Shown here one piece after another: positions 1-12,714 of a stretch of 64,000 nt of DNA. Numbering within the stretch: position 1 is the stretch's first letter; each line of letters opens with the position of its first letter. Where the stretch lies: contig OX465583.1 in NCBI GenBank assembly GCA_950022655.1, positions 36,917,360 to 36,981,359 on the forward strand, in the 5' to 3' direction. The DNA is from Alentia gelatinosa (taxonomy: Eukaryota > Annelida > Polychaeta > Phyllodocida > Polynoidae). Position numbers and translations under genes: made by a program. Under the pieces are notes generated by a model that saw only the letters and a program-made list of their open reading frames with translations, made no database searches and was not told where the DNA came from.

Positions 1-59
1 ATGCCGTATAGACTGTAAATACGCACCGTTTCGTCATATAACGTAAAAATACTGTACGG

Positions 60-1092
60 ACCACTGGTCCATACACTAAAATACTGACCATGTGGTGTAA
101 GATGGTATGACATGGTGTAGTGTGAGTTGTAGCATTGTAAAGTGTTAGATGGTGCAATATCATTTTTGAGAGTACTGTAAGGTGGTGTGGTGTAGTGTGA
201 GGTGGTGTAGTATGGTATAGTGTGAGGTGGTGGTGTTGATGTTGGTGTTGGTGGGTGTAAGTCAGTCAGTGTTGGTGTTGATTGGCGTTGGTGGGTGTTG
301 CTGTGGTAGGGTGTTGATTCATGTAGGTGTTGCTAAGTGTTAGTATTGGTGGGTGCTGCTGTAGGTGTTGATCAGTAATGATGTTGGTGTTGGTCAGTGT
401 GACTCAGTCGGTGTTAATTGTCGCCAGTGGGTGTTGATGTGGGTGGGTGTAGCTGTGGGTATTGTGTGGGTGGGTGTTGCTGTGGGTATTAATGTGGGTG
501 GTTGTTGCTGGGGAAGTTGATTTATAAAGGTGTTAATAGATATTAATTAAGATGTTGGTTCATGTAGCTGTTGGGTGTTGATATGGGTTGGTGTTGCTTG
601 GTGTTGCAGTTGGTGGGTGTTACTGTGGGTGTTGATTCATTAAAGTGTTAATGGGTATTGCTGTGGGTGTTGATTCATGTAGGTGTTGGTTGGTGTTTTT
701 GGGTGTGTGTTGGTGGGTACTGCTGTAGGTATTGTTGGATGTTGGTGTTGGTGTTGGTGGTAGAAAGTCTGTCAGTGTTGGCACTAATCTGTTTTGGTGG
801 GTTATGATGTGGGCATGTGTTGCTGTGGGTGTTGATTGGTGTTGCTGTGGGTGGGTGTGGCTGTAGGTGTTGAGTCATATAGGTTTTGGTGGGTGCTACT
901 GTGGGTGTTGATGGGTGTTTGTGTTTCTGTTGTTGGATGTTGATGTTGCTGTAGGTTGGTGTGAGTCAGTCGATGTTTATTGGTGAGTGGGTGTTGCTGT
1001 GGGTATTGCTGTGGGTGAGTGTTGCTGTGGGTATTACTGTGGTAGTAGTTGCTGGGGGAGTTGATTTATATAGGTGTTAATGGGTATTATTA
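60..1092. repeat. Degenerate G/T-rich minisatellite with a higher-order repeat
   Basis: The + strand is built from variants of GTGGGTGTTGCTGTGGGT and GGTGTTGATTCATGTAG and has very little C. The first 200 bases are a related GGTGTAGTGTGAG array. A higher-order period is visible: the block beginning gactcagtcggtgtt near 401 recurs as gagtcagtcgatgtt near 963, and the block around gttgatttata near 516 recurs near 1060, so the large period is about 545-562 bp. Reading frames on either strand, including a Pro/Thr/His-rich one on the minus strand, are shadows of the repeat. Unit copies are strongly diverged, so the array looks old. Confidence 0.85.
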
Positions 1093-1129
1093 TATGCCTA
1101 TCCACGAACGTCTATGAAATACTACCCGC

Positions 1130-1300
1130 TGCTAGGGGTGCATTAATAATAATGTTCGCGCCCTCTGCTAAACATTATGTCGCACTAACGGCAGAATAAC
1201 ATCGAAAAAACAAGATCTCGTTTACATGACAACATCAAATACAAAATGGCGGATCACGTGTGTCGCATCAAAAATTTAATCACGTGTAAACCGTAAGCAA
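1130..1300. promoter_or_regulatory. Promoter-like patch: CTCF-like, YY1-like and E-box motifs
   Basis: At 1158-1171 the sequence fits 12 of 14 positions of the bilaterian CTCF core written as SYGCCMYCTRSTGG. At 1243-1252 there is AAAATGGCGG (YY1-like), followed at once by the E-box CACGTG at 1255-1260. A second CACGTG lies at 1281-1286. This combination is typical of housekeeping-type promoters, but no first exon could be identified on either side. From 1301 to 1604 the DNA is AT-rich with a T-run near 1561-1572 and holds nothing I recognise. Confidence 0.35.
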
Positions 1301-1604
1301 GACGACTTTTTAATCATAAAAGACCTGAGATACAAATCATTATTTGTGAAAAATCATATGAAATCAGTGAAATATCCCAATAACGTCCTAAAATTGGTAA
1401 ACATCAGTGACTTGCCAACTGTCAAAGCATCGAGTCACAAAAACATAAACAAACCCTGTCACCAAGGAAATTACATAAATAATCAAAATAACGGTCAGAA
1501 AATAATAACCGATACGATACATTATTATTATATAATTTTCTATGACATTAATTTAAAGAATTTTTTTTTTTTAATTACGAAAATATTTCGGTTTTTGGAT
1601 AGTG

Positions 1605-2029
1605 GTTGCTAAGCAATGCATGTTTTCTAAAGTGGTTGCTAGGCACATAAACAAAAAGAAGATTTGTTGCTAGGCATCCACTCTGGTCAACAAAACATCC
1701 GTTCACACCAACGAATTCTTAAGAGTTGATTTATTAGGGGTAGGTTAGATCAGAATGACTCAAAGAGTCCTACAAATTGCTGTTGCTAGGGAAATTTTCA
1801 TGAAAGGGGTAACCAAGGTAACATTTTTCTAGATAGGATTGAGAATTTATTTTCTAAATGTACCATCCATAACTTGGATTGCATACTTCTATTAACAATT
1901 CTGATGCAGTATTAGATTGAAGTTCTAGACTATTATGAACTACCATTAAATATGTGGGATTTCCAGGTGCCCACAGAGGCTGAAATGGGGCATATATGGT
2001 ACCCAACTTTGACTGGTTGCCATGGCAAC
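1605..2029. promoter_or_regulatory. Homotypic cluster of RFX X-box motifs
   Basis: Six X-box-type sites lie within 425 bp. A perfect palindrome GTTGCCATGGCAAC sits at 2016-2029, a perfect half-site pair GTAACC-AA-GGTAAC at 1809-1822, and a near-palindrome GTTGCTAAGCAAT at 1605-1617. GTTGCTAGG half-sites occur at 1635, 1666 and 1782. The first two sit in a short direct repeat (agtggttgcta at 1601 and 1631). RFX factors bind such sites and in animals control ciliary genes among others. The element could be a distal enhancer or the promoter of an unrecognised transcript; no exon was found beside it. Confidence 0.5.
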
Positions 2030-4182
2030 AGTTTTTATATTTAACTGTACCCACCTATATCATAGATAACCCCTACCCATAGGGTATCACTGCCTAACTG
2101 GGTTTGGTCCTACTATCAAATTTAATTTTTATCCCCTGAGAGGCCATTTGCATCGATTTCATGCAAAACACCCTTTAGTCCTACCCCTGGTACAACATTG
2201 TAGGTCTGTATCATACACATACCGTTGCGTTGTTCTCATTATAGACCTACCGTCTTCACCATAAGATCATTTGTGACACGGTGCCGTCATTAGAATGTTG
2301 CCTCTGTCTGCTGTACAGACTTGCCTCTGGCAGGTGCTGGCACTGTCGTCCCTCCACACATGTCATGTAGTCTACCTGTTTCCATGTCACGACTCTGTGG
2401 TCGGGTTGGCTTACTTAGCTCCCAGCCCTGCAGGCTGCATGGGCAGAGACCAACGCCACCGCAAACTATCCGGACTAGGGAACGGTTAAATCAACCACTC
2501 AAACTAGCGAATAGCCGGGTGTCGATTCTGTGTCACCTTCCTGAGGTTCGTAGGCGGGCACCGCGGCAGGCCACCATTTATGAGTTTTTATATCAGCTAT
2601 ATTCTAGAAACTGTAAGCGGATCGTGTGTTGAAGATTCACGGGGGAAGGAACGGTTTGAAAGCCAGTCATTTTCTTGCAATGGAACACGCCACCTATTTG
2701 GAAAAAAGAACTGTTTACAATTTTTTACTCATCTTTCTTTCTGAATTATATTTAAACGAGAAACATAGTGATAACTACATCTTGTTAGGTTGAATATCAG
2801 CCATTTCATTTGATAAACGTTTTTCGTGGAAACTGTGAAGTTTATTTTCCTAGAACTAGCTTCAATGTTCATAGGAAAGATTTTGTGGATTAATTCAATC
2901 GTGTCGGTCTGGAAGGCTAAGAGGGGGGTCCTAGCATGGTAGTGTACTGATTTTTTTGTCCTGGGTTTATTAATAGGAGTTAATTAACCTACCACTTTTT
3001 TCTCAGAAGGTGTCGTCTCACCTACGCACTGTGTGTTGACCATCTGTTAGGCATGCTTAGCTTTATCCATGTGAAATGGCATCTGTATCTGTCCTTTTGT
3101 CATATTTGTTTGTCCAAAGTTTTGTCCATTAATGTATTTGTCCGTTAACCTGTGGATGTTCTTTTGTTACACCCTGCTTTACTTTCTGTCATTATGGCGA
3201 GTGATTGGCAAACAGGAACGGAGTCACGAACATTCAAACCAAGACTGGATGTGAACTGATACTGCAGAGTCACATGACCTGTGAAAGACCATTCCAAGTC
3301 AGAGTGAACTATATAGTACATGTATCGCCAAACCAATAATTATTTACTCTATTTTCTGATCACATATCTAGTCCGATTGCACTGTTAGGGACTGTACGTG
3401 GAAGAACACCAACTCAAATTGGTGAATGTATGTATGTCCTTAAAAAAAAGATTTCATTTAATGGAAAAAAAAGAAGTCTGTCTTTTCGACCTTTACACTA
3501 TGGGGGAACTGCCCTTTAGTAAAGGTAACCTTTGATGTTGATAAAATTTTAATTTTCCTTAATTTTGCCTTATCCCCTCCAATTACAGCATTTCTGTTTT
3601 AAACAAAGCTAATGGGATACTGAGGTGTATTTACACAAATCCGGAGTTTATAACTTCTTTGGGAGGAACATAAACCTTAATTCAATCTTTACTTCGTTTG
3701 AAGTGCCACAAAAAGATTTCTAAAATACTTTGATGTAGTAAGAACATTTCTCCCTTCAATGTTGCTGCATCAAAGGGGGTTCGTGTAGCATTTACTTCGC
3801 GTGACGTTTTCTGTTTTATAGGATCTCGCTGCGTACATAATGGCAGTAATCTCGTTCAACAAGCTGTCGTCTTGTTAACTATACATCCTTCTCTAAATTG
3901 AAGTTTTTCTCTCCTGTTGGATATATATCAAGTACCAGACCTTTTATGGTAGCTAGGGCTCTAGGCCTAACAGTACAGTTCGGACTGGCCTACAAGACCT
4001 GTTTAAACTTCTATAACGTGGATACACGTTTGTGTCTATATGAAAACCTTGGCAATTCTAACATGGGTATAGTGCGTATGTAATATAGACAATGGAAAAA
4101 GCTTGGAGTATATATATTCGTTGACTTATGTCTTGCTCTTCAACCCATAGCATTTAAAATTAGTTTCCTTCACATGCAGTCA
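2030..4182. other. No gene recognised
   Basis: Two overlapping open frames on the + strand (2295-2489 and 2321-2632) and shorter ones elsewhere show no domain, signal peptide or splice context. No repeat or motif cluster was found. The stretch is probably intergenic or intronic. Confidence 0.5.
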
Positions 4183-4460
4183 GAGATGCCAGTTTTTCAC
4201 TTCTCCATGGAAATCCACTTTTTCATTTCTAGTATATAAAATAATTTTGCCTTGTGTAAAACAGAGATACTAGTAATGGAGCCTCTTTTATGCCAATTAA
4301 ACAGCGGTTCGAACATCAACAAAGACTCCCAGCTCCACACTGTGCCTGGCAACTATGTATTATTAATATTTTCTGTCTCTCTTTGACAGGAAATTCCACA
4401 TAAGACAGCAAATCTTAAAATTCTGATCCCAGTTGACGTTCCGGTAGAAGTATATATCAA
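4183..4460 (+). repeat. Interspersed repeat of unknown family, copy A
   Basis: This is one of three diverged copies of the same sequence (others at 26983-27262 and 43492-43763), all in the same orientation. The best conserved block is CCATGGAAATCCACTTTTTC followed by ATTTCTAGTATATAAA at 4205-4240. Further conserved parts are the gagcctcttttatgcc segment near 4280, a cagctcc...tgcctggcaactatgtatt segment near 4330, and an end reading ctgatcccagttgac near 4422. No open frame, terminal inverted repeat or tRNA-type A and B boxes are shared by the copies, so the class (SINE, MITE or other) is open. Confidence 0.7.
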
Positions 4461-7400
4461 TAATACTCATGCGATCATATTGTTCTTATAGTATAGTGGT
4501 GCCTCAATCATATGACGAATGGCACGCGAAAAATATTGGTTTGACATCATATTTGACATCGGTCTATGGCGCCAGTGGTGACAGTAACAGTGTTTGCTAT
4601 TAATAATGATACTGGTCAGTGAGAGCTGTTTTCTGTTAGATGCGATATGCAACTGACAGCAGGTTTTCGTGATCCTCGCTTCTCCGTCCGCCTGTCCCTG
4701 TCCTCCGTCCTGCTTCTCTGTCCCTGTCCTCTCGACTTGTTTCATCTCGGCGCCCGTCGTTAGCGATGTCCTTGGTGTGCCATAGAGAGCTCTCGGGTAC
4801 CTAAATATCACTCCCTGGAACTGCCAGCTATATAAACAAATTTGGTTGACCGTGACCCACTCCTTACTCTAAGGTAGCAGAGGTTGTAGAACATGACTCG
4901 TTTAACAAATCTAGTTTATTTTCAAAAAAGTATTTAATTGGCTTTTTTCAACCAGCCGCATATACAAGATTTCTAGGGAAAGTCTTTGCACCTACAGTTC
5001 TAGACTGTCCAAATGCCTACCCAATCACGCTATCAAGCACTCCAGAACCTGATCGCCGTATAGTTGACCTAAATGTGTGATTCTATGGAGGTTAACGCTA
5101 ATGACTGCATATTTAGGAGTTTTTCCTGGATTGACCGAGCGTATCATAGAAATCCTCCAGTGACTTGCTGTATCGCCTTCTCACCCACTCCCAACCCAGC
5201 GGTAAATAAGATCTAAACCTTCAGAGAGGCATCGATCGGCTTATTCACCCGGGAAACAACTGCACCCCGCCCCCTTCCTGTAGACACCGTGGAGCAAATC
5301 CCTCAATGGGCGCGTATCTTGAATCCTCCCCGTGGCGCAGGGATGGTGCCAGGACGGGTAATGGAGGCCTCCTTCAGATATAGAAGACACCCATTCAATG
5401 TTTCATTACGTAAGGCAATCTGCAGTGAATGGGAGCCTCTAGTTGGAGATTCTCCTCTAGTGTTGATTGTCTGAATAAGAAATGAATAATAAGAATGCTT
5501 ATATTGAGGAGGAAACAGACAGAAGAACTACCAATATACAAGACCTATTGTATATTCTTTGGACAAATATTCGTATTTGATGATGATGCAGTAGCATAAC
5601 AAGATTTGTATTCTTTTAATAACATTGAATGTAAAAATAGAGTAGTTATCCGGTAGGTAAACTGATATAGTATGGGCGAATATCCTGTTAGGGTAAATAT
5701 TGTAAATCGTCAAATGTTTCTGAAAAATATTTATTATCCATTCTAAACTGAGGAATTCACTAGTGAGCTGGACTGGAAAAAATCTTTTGGGGCAGTGGTT
5801 ATAAAATTTGCCCTCACAAAAGAACTTTTTGCCAATTGACACCCCTGATATTATGATTTAATTTATTTAGTATTTATAACCCGAGATGGTGTATCTGCTC
5901 CAGGCAAAGTATGTTAAGCAGACTCTGTTAGGCGCCTTGCCATAGAACAAGATCGATGCTAAAGCACCCTTACAGAGCCCAATAGCTGCCAGCTATAGTC
6001 ACGGCAGAGGAAGGGCGCTTCTACCTGCGTTAGCTTCGTCCTCGGAGGTGGAGTAGAAAAGTGGCCCGTTTATTGGCGCGGCGGACTTGTATCTGCTAAG
6101 GGGGCACTGATCAAAGGAATGGAGGATAGGGAATGGGGGGTATGTCCTACCCTCCGTACCTGGAATAGCGGGGGAGAGTTGGGCGGGGTTCGTTCAGGTG
6201 GGCTGTCTAGCCGTGAGCACACGCCAGCCGCCACCACTTGGCCTGACCCATTGCTCCCAGGTCGCTACCACCTTCACCCGCACATCAATAAAGAGAAATT
6301 CAGCCAGTTGGCGGATCTTTGTTGTAGGTTGGCCGTTGAAAGGGTTACTGTATCTCCTCCCTATATATACCAATGTAGCTCACCGATCTATAAGAGCACT
6401 GCGTGTTTAAAGATAGCTACTGCTTACTGCATTTGTGCTATTGTCGCTGTCAGTCTCTGCTATTAATATTGCATCCCCACAGCTACCGCCGATCGGATTT
6501 TTTTTGCCGCGACTGGCTGCCTTGCTCTTTCATACATGTCTGTGTGTGCGTGTATATAGATATGAAATCTTGATAATGGATGTTATAAAGTTTCATGCAC
6601 GAATTGCAACCAGTTTCCACCCCACACGAGAATATGGTACGAAGATTGCACATCCCTTCATAGCTTTTCTATTCGCTATCCCACTTTTGAGGTATCGATG
6701 AAAGAATGACCAAATATCATCAAAAGGAATCAATAATCCCTCAGAGCCGAGTTTTACCTTCCGATAAAGAGTATAAACTTCGAGCCGATCTTGGATGTAA
6801 AAACTGTCTAGTAATATTACAAAACACTGCAAAGTTCTAGCTGATATTGCGCTTATTGCTTAGATAGCCTTCGTAAGTAATGGAAATGAAATTGATTCTC
6901 TCTATACCTGTTGGTGAAGCCTGAAAAAGAACCTTACGTTCTCATGAAACACTATGTCATTGGCTGGCTATCTTATTCAATACTGCCCGGCCCTCCATGT
7001 TCACTTAATAAAGTAACCTTATAAGGAAACACCGAGAGCCCCTCCATGTCTACTTCTAACACTGCCCACCAGGTGCTCGTATTCAGATGCCTCCACCAGG
7101 CGGCTATGTACATCCGGGAGCCTCGCCGCCTCCGACCTGATGTAGACACGTGACCTGTTTGTACCCGATGACCCCAGGGCTACCCAAGTGTCTGTGATCT
7201 ATCGATCGTGCCGCCCTGGTCCCGCCCCGCCCACCACTCCTTACGCCCCGCCCACCTGTGAGGGGCGCCCGCCCCGCCCCCAATCACCACCATATGCCTC
7301 CGCTGGCACGTGGGACGTCTCTCGTCGCAGTGAATCCTTCATTCACTGTGAGAGCAGTGCTGCCTATGGCGGAGGAGACCTTTATGTACTCGGGCCCTCC

Positions 7401-7899
7401 ATACCTAATTACAGGGATATTGTGTTTGAGCAATACAACAGGAGTGTCAGTTACGGAGCGACTTTCTCTTTTTTTTCCTGATGGGGATATTGTGCTTTTG
7501 TTGTCGCATGATGGGGTAGAAATGTGAAAGCGTGTTCATTTCATTACTATGACCGCATAGCATATATCGGATATAGCTTACATTTTATCAATGGCACTAA
7601 TATAATATATATTAAGGCAGAAATTCAGTTTTTAGAACAGCGGGCCACCATCTTAATGGAACTCTTAAATATGAAGAACCCTATCAAGTGAGCGATGCAT
7701 AAAGATATATTTATGCGTTGTTTTGGAATATTACCCCCTTTTATGAAATCATCTGAATTCATATTATCTGGCCATGACAATATTTTGAGGTAATGTACCC
7801 ATAGCATCAGAGAGTTAACTTGAAACATATTGTTAAGTTTGGTTTCTCTATTAGAAGTCGGGACGATGGCGGTGGATAGTGGACATGTCTCCTTCATAG
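4461..7899. other. No gene recognised
   Basis: Short open frames occur on both strands (for example 5528-5842 minus and 6119-6466 plus) without coding-like composition. Short CpG-rich stretches lie near 6000-6260 and 7060-7330. The latter carries CCCGCCC/CCGCCC boxes at about 7215-7280 that could bind Sp/KLF factors. No exon could be tied to them. Confidence 0.45.
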
Positions 7900-8095
7900 A
7901 CACAGCTTGTGGGCGCCGCGCCTTTAACTAATTTCGCCCTTGATTCTGTAGCCAGTCACGATAGGGCAGTCTTTGGTCGCTGGTCTTCTGCGGGTTTTTT
8001 TGTCGGCTGAGAGGACGACGGCAACGACCAGCGCCGGCATACTAACCGGCGTCGTTCCTCTCCGTCTGTCTGGGTTTTGCACACAAAAAAAAGAG

Positions 8096-8154
8096 ATGTC
8101 GTCTGCTTACACGTTATTGCTGCTGGCAGTGTTGGCAGCGTCTGGTGACGCCGG
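8096..8154 (+). CDS. Candidate first coding exon with a signal peptide
   Basis: From the ATG at 8096 the frame reads MSSAYTLLLLAVLAASGDAG and then stops. It has a short polar start, an eight-residue hydrophobic core (LLLLAVLA) and a small-residue region suited to signal peptidase cleavage. Two donors fit before the stop: GTGACG at 8145 (phase 1) and GTGAAT at 8155 (phase 2); the listed end uses the second. The patch from 7900 is CpG-rich, as expected of a 5' end. No second exon was found, so the protein is unknown. The ATG lies in one of six copies of ATGTCGTCTGC in the window, so the start could instead be a DNA motif that happens to read as a peptide. A hydrophobic frame of this size can also arise by chance. 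Confidence 0.3.
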
Positions 8155-8155
8155 G

Positions 8156-11100
8156 TGAATATCAGCCCACACAGTTGACGGCGCCGACGCCACATTATCG
8201 ACGGCCGATGCAAATGACCCACAGAGAGACACTAAGGAACGCGTTGTAGCGTTAATCAATAAAGAACCGACCAAAATACAACCAAAAGTTTGAGGTTGTG
8301 GCGCGGGTTTGTTTAATGGCATGGACCTGACGCCATGGCTCGGGAGATTCATGCTCATGTTGACAGGTGGGATGGCATTCTGGTGTTCTGCCAGAGAGAA
8401 GGGAGGTCGGAGAAATATGCCGGTGATATGGAGTAGGTGGCTATCGAGCGGAGGAGCTGTATATACCGGTTATTGCATACTTGTCCGTTCATCACTGCTT
8501 TGCTGTGTGTTCAGAGTCTGAAGATGGACTGTAGATACTTTGCTATCCTTGCTCAAATACTGTTCATGGCGTCTATATTGCCTCTGCAAGTACTGGTCAC
8601 TGCTGCCTTTCGCACAGAGCAACTGTTTCTTTATATGTAGACCTATTGAATAGCAATGTGTCTTTTTTTATTGTATGCCACGAGATACAACTCATCCCTT
8701 ATTCTGCAGTCTTATCCGTGTTTGTATAATTGAAAATCTCAAAATCGTTACTTGGAAGATGTCCCCTCATACACGATTCACATGAATTTGCTTCTGATGT
8801 GCCTCTGAAATTTGTTCAATACAATTGTCGGTTGCTTTGAAAAAATCTTCCTTTTGACTGATTTAAACTACTTCTACATCTTCAGTCGTTAATGGCAAAG
8901 TTTACATTGCTTTCACTTCAAGTATAGCATCGGCCTTCCTTGGCAGTATTAAGTCTACTTAATCACAGTTATTGGAAGAGGTTGACATATAATATCTGCC
9001 ATTTTATATAACGGAATTACATCAATAGATAATCTATGCATGCCCTAAAGATCGGTATACTATTCTACTCCAATTCTTGGAATTTATACTGTCACTGTAC
9101 AATGGACAATCTACGATTGGTAGTTGGCTATGATAAAGACTTCCCTGTACACTTTCGTGCGTTTCATCGGAATTTTTTTTTAAAGATTGACAGTTGGTTG
9201 CTTGGCTGAAATTACCATTTTCATTCATGAGAATGCCTGTTAACCCACAATACATTGAAATTAATCGCTGTCGTAAATCCACAGTTACGGTTATGAATAC
9301 ACTATAGATTCCCACAGTTTCCAATGCCAAACACAATTGCGCTTTGAACAGGTGCAGGTTTCTCCCTGCAGCAACAGCAATAGGAATAGAGGTGGTCAAT
9401 ATGTCAACATCGGGATAGGCGAACCCCGCAGGTGCGGAGAGGCAGGAAACGGGCGTTGCCTTGGCTCCAATGATTGTCACCTGCAGATGGCAATTCAGCA
9501 ATTGATGCCTTAAAGGGGTGCCACAAAGGACCCCCTCATGGTTCATACACTGGCTGAAGACCCCCGCCGGCGCCCCCCTGCCACTAAGCACATGTATTGG
9601 TGGTGTCCTGGGCTATGGCAACGCTTATCAGTGGTTCTGTGAATCCGGAAAGCTCATAACCCTGTGTTCGCTACCACAAATGCCCCTCCATCATTGCCTC
9701 TGACAGGAGGGGGCCGCTTGGAATCGACGCGTTGTTAGATGGTCGCCTTCCTCAATGCCTCTTAAATTTACATTTGGATTCGCTTCGAGAGGAAAATAGA
9801 ATCCAATAGGGGACTAAGTGCAATTGCCCCTCGTTCTATCTTGATGCGTCAATGTGTGCTCCAGGAGACTGGGCAAACTGGGATTGTCACAGTGCAATCC
9901 CATTTAGGTGTAAAATGAGTGCGAGGCCCAGGACGCACCAATATAAGGGATTATTTGACGGTCGCACATTGTTTTGTCTTTGGAATGCCGGTGTATTTAA
10001 GAACAGCTGTTGGATCAAGCAGATAATTATGTTGAAAGAAAAGAGGATTAGAGATATGAAGAAATACTTTGTATCCTGTGAGATATTCAACGGGCAATGA
10101 ATGTAGACAGATCTGCTTAAAACTAAGCCCCGAGTATGATAGTTGAGGAAGAATAAATTCTGAGAATCATTTGTGATTAAAAAGCACTATTCCTAAACAA
10201 ACATTCGATATTCACCTAAGATTCTATCATCATCGAACAAATTGATTCAGCGAAATAATACGTAGAAGAAATGCCGTGCGTGGGAAGCGCCTTCCTCAGT
10301 GCTAATTCATACTTCATATTGTGATGATTAATGGTGACATTTGATTAGTCTTTATAAGCATGATGGCATAGCTAAAAGCATGATTAGGAATTAGTCTGTG
10401 AATACGGTCGATCTTAGGGCAGTTTACAGTTATATATAGTCAGACGTCTCTGTGGAACTACTCGCAGTTTCCTTCTAGTGTGAAACACTAAATTCTAACC
10501 GTTAAGCACTGTTTTTCTGTGAGCATTGTCTGACTCATCTTTTCATGGTAAAATATGTAACCGATATTCAACCAAGAATTCCCCCATTGTCAACGATTAA
10601 GTTTGAAAAAAATAGGAAAAAGATAGGAGAGGCAACGAAAATGAAATTGTAGCATGCTAACCGAATTAGGCGTGACACTTATCCGGCCCAGCAAATGGCT
10701 TCACACGGCCTGTCGGGCTTAGGTAGTAAGTCCCAAAAGTGCCAGTTAGTTCCGCTCCGTCCCTTACACCACATTGGCTTCGACCCGTCCTCATCTCACA
10801 CCCATAGATTCAGCTTACCAGGCCAATGACCCTTGGTCTCTGTACGACATAAAGCAGCATCAACCAACCAGTCACATCGGTTGTCAGCTTCATTATGAGG
10901 GGTTCACTGATAGGAGCAATCCTCATACGACATTCTGTGTAGTGCTTTAAGATGTCTCGCACTCAGGCATTGGCGCATTCATTTATATATTATCCAAACA
11001 GTGCTATTCTTATTCAATACTGTAACGATGCGATATGCATAACCTTATTAGCAGGTGCTAATTTACTTAGTTTTGTTCCCCTCTTTTACATACTTAATAT

Positions 11101-11464
11101 AGGGTAGCCAGTAATGCTTGCTTCGTGGGAAAGTCCCCATCCAGTGACCGAGTTCCCACCCAATACACAATTAAGATTTTAATTGCTGAAAAAACGAATA
11201 GAAATCCTTTGTTTAGCATCATAAAAAGAAAGAAGAAAGTCAACTTGGGACATTACAAGTGCATCAATGAGCTTTCCTTTGTCTATACAATTTACGCCTG
11301 GAAATGCGTCATTCTATTCATAATTATTTCTGAACGTAGGGTTTTTGAAAAACATATCCCATTGTATTTTTGATTGAATAGAATGTATTGTAAAACGCAC
11401 TTCACGTCTAATATTAGTCCTATCGTTTTTTAAAGTACTACTCAGAAGTGAAATGTTAACAATA
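8156..11464. other. No gene recognised
   Basis: The longest frame is 185 codons on the minus strand (9034-9591). It shows no domain, and a frame of this length is expected about once by chance in a window of this size. A GC-rich spot at about 9540-9590 and an AT-rich stretch from 10100 to 11460 hold no recognised element. Confidence 0.5.
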
Positions 11465-11503
11465 GATATTTGACTAATGTTTAATCTTTCTTTCCAGGTG
11501 AGT
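11465..11503 (+). other. Candidate recursive splice site (ratchet point) 1
   Basis: A branch-point-like TGACTAATG at 11471-11479 is followed by the pyrimidine-rich tract ttaatctttctttccag ending at 11497. A full donor GTGAGT follows at once (11498-11503). An acceptor joined directly to a donor is the defining form of a zero-length exon in recursive splicing, known from long introns of Drosophila. A second site of the same design lies at 33055/33056 on the same strand. Acceptor and donor strength are judged by eye; an ordinary exon end is excluded only in so far as no open exon lies between the two signals. Confidence 0.5.
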
Positions 11504-12710
11504 TATCGTTTACCAAGTAAAAGCCGGCTCTCTAAGGTTTGTGCATTATGTTCATACTTTTCCAAAAACCTCACGCGTCGACAAGTAGAAATCCATATTC
11601 GGGAATCCAGTACCATTGCTGTCATCCTATAGTTCTCTATCCTCCGGCTCTTTATAGATACTCTCACTCTAAACCTTCTATTACTTGGAAAAGTACAGGA
11701 TGCTTAGTATCAAAGCCCCGACGCATCAAAAAAGAAACCCCTGTTGACCTTCTTATATAATCTACATTCAAACACCTGGTTTAGATAATCCTAACACCTT
11801 GTTACTGTACAATAAGGAAAGCTTTGCCAATGGCGATTACCTCTTTTCTCTCAAATGAGATCACAGATAATGTATAGTGTGTTATAAGCTAATGGCATGT
11901 AGAAAGAATGAAAAGAAGTATGATAAAGATAACATCTGGGCGGTCAGAGGCAATTATAGAATATTGACTACCGCATAAAATATCAAGGATAGCTCAGTCC
12001 TAACGGCCGCCAGCTATACTGGCATCCTAACAAGTCTGGTATTGGTAATCAATAATCGATTGATGATTGCATATGTTATTATTAGGTAAGTTTCAGTTGT
12101 TGACCCGTTATGAACTGAACACGGCCAAAAGTGGAACTTAAATATTATTAAGGATGCAAAACGCAGCGATGGAGCTTTAGTTGGATCTGCATCAGATTCA
12201 GTCAATAGGATGTGAATGTATAGCATTTGATATTCCCATCATGCTTTTAGCCCCTTGGACTTACTTATCTTAATCTCTGTGTCCTACCCCTCTCCTACAC
12301 CTACCCATCTGCTAACCTTCCCCCTCTATTCCTCCTTTACAGGAATAATGCTTGATTCCGTTTATTCCTGGGCCTATCAGAGGAATGGAACATATTGAGT
12401 GCAGAAAAGGCTGAAACGTTGGTTCCTAATTACATAACCATCCTGTAACCTACCTCAATCAACATTCAAAGCCAACCAATACGAGAGCGAGGAACTTGTG
12501 GTTGCTTTGTGTTACACCTGTCATTTAGAAATAATAAAATACATTATCCCCATTAAGTTTCATGAATGTTCATAATCAGAGACCTGAACAAGTCGATCAG
12601 CCCCCTTCATGTATCAAGGACACAGGAGGAAGCCTCCTCCCCCTTGGTCCATGACAGACCACGTCCACCTGTAGACACCAGCTCACCTGGCCAGTCGTAG
12701 TACCCGCACA
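11504..12710. other. No gene recognised
   Basis: The stretch is AT-leaning, with a few short open frames without coding character. At 12085 there is an AG/GTAAGT junction (attattaggtaagt), but it lacks a pyrimidine tract and is weaker than the two ratchet-like sites. Confidence 0.5.
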
Positions 12711-12714
12711 TCAA

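Noticed and set aside
675..878. Pro/Thr/His-rich minus-strand ORF
   Set aside because: A translation of the G/T minisatellite.
9034..9591. 185-codon minus-strand ORF
   Set aside because: No domain, initiation context or codon bias; a frame of this length is expected about once by chance in 64 kb.
12080..12095. Third + strand ratchet point (attag/gtaagt)
   Set aside because: The upstream DNA lacks a pyrimidine tract.
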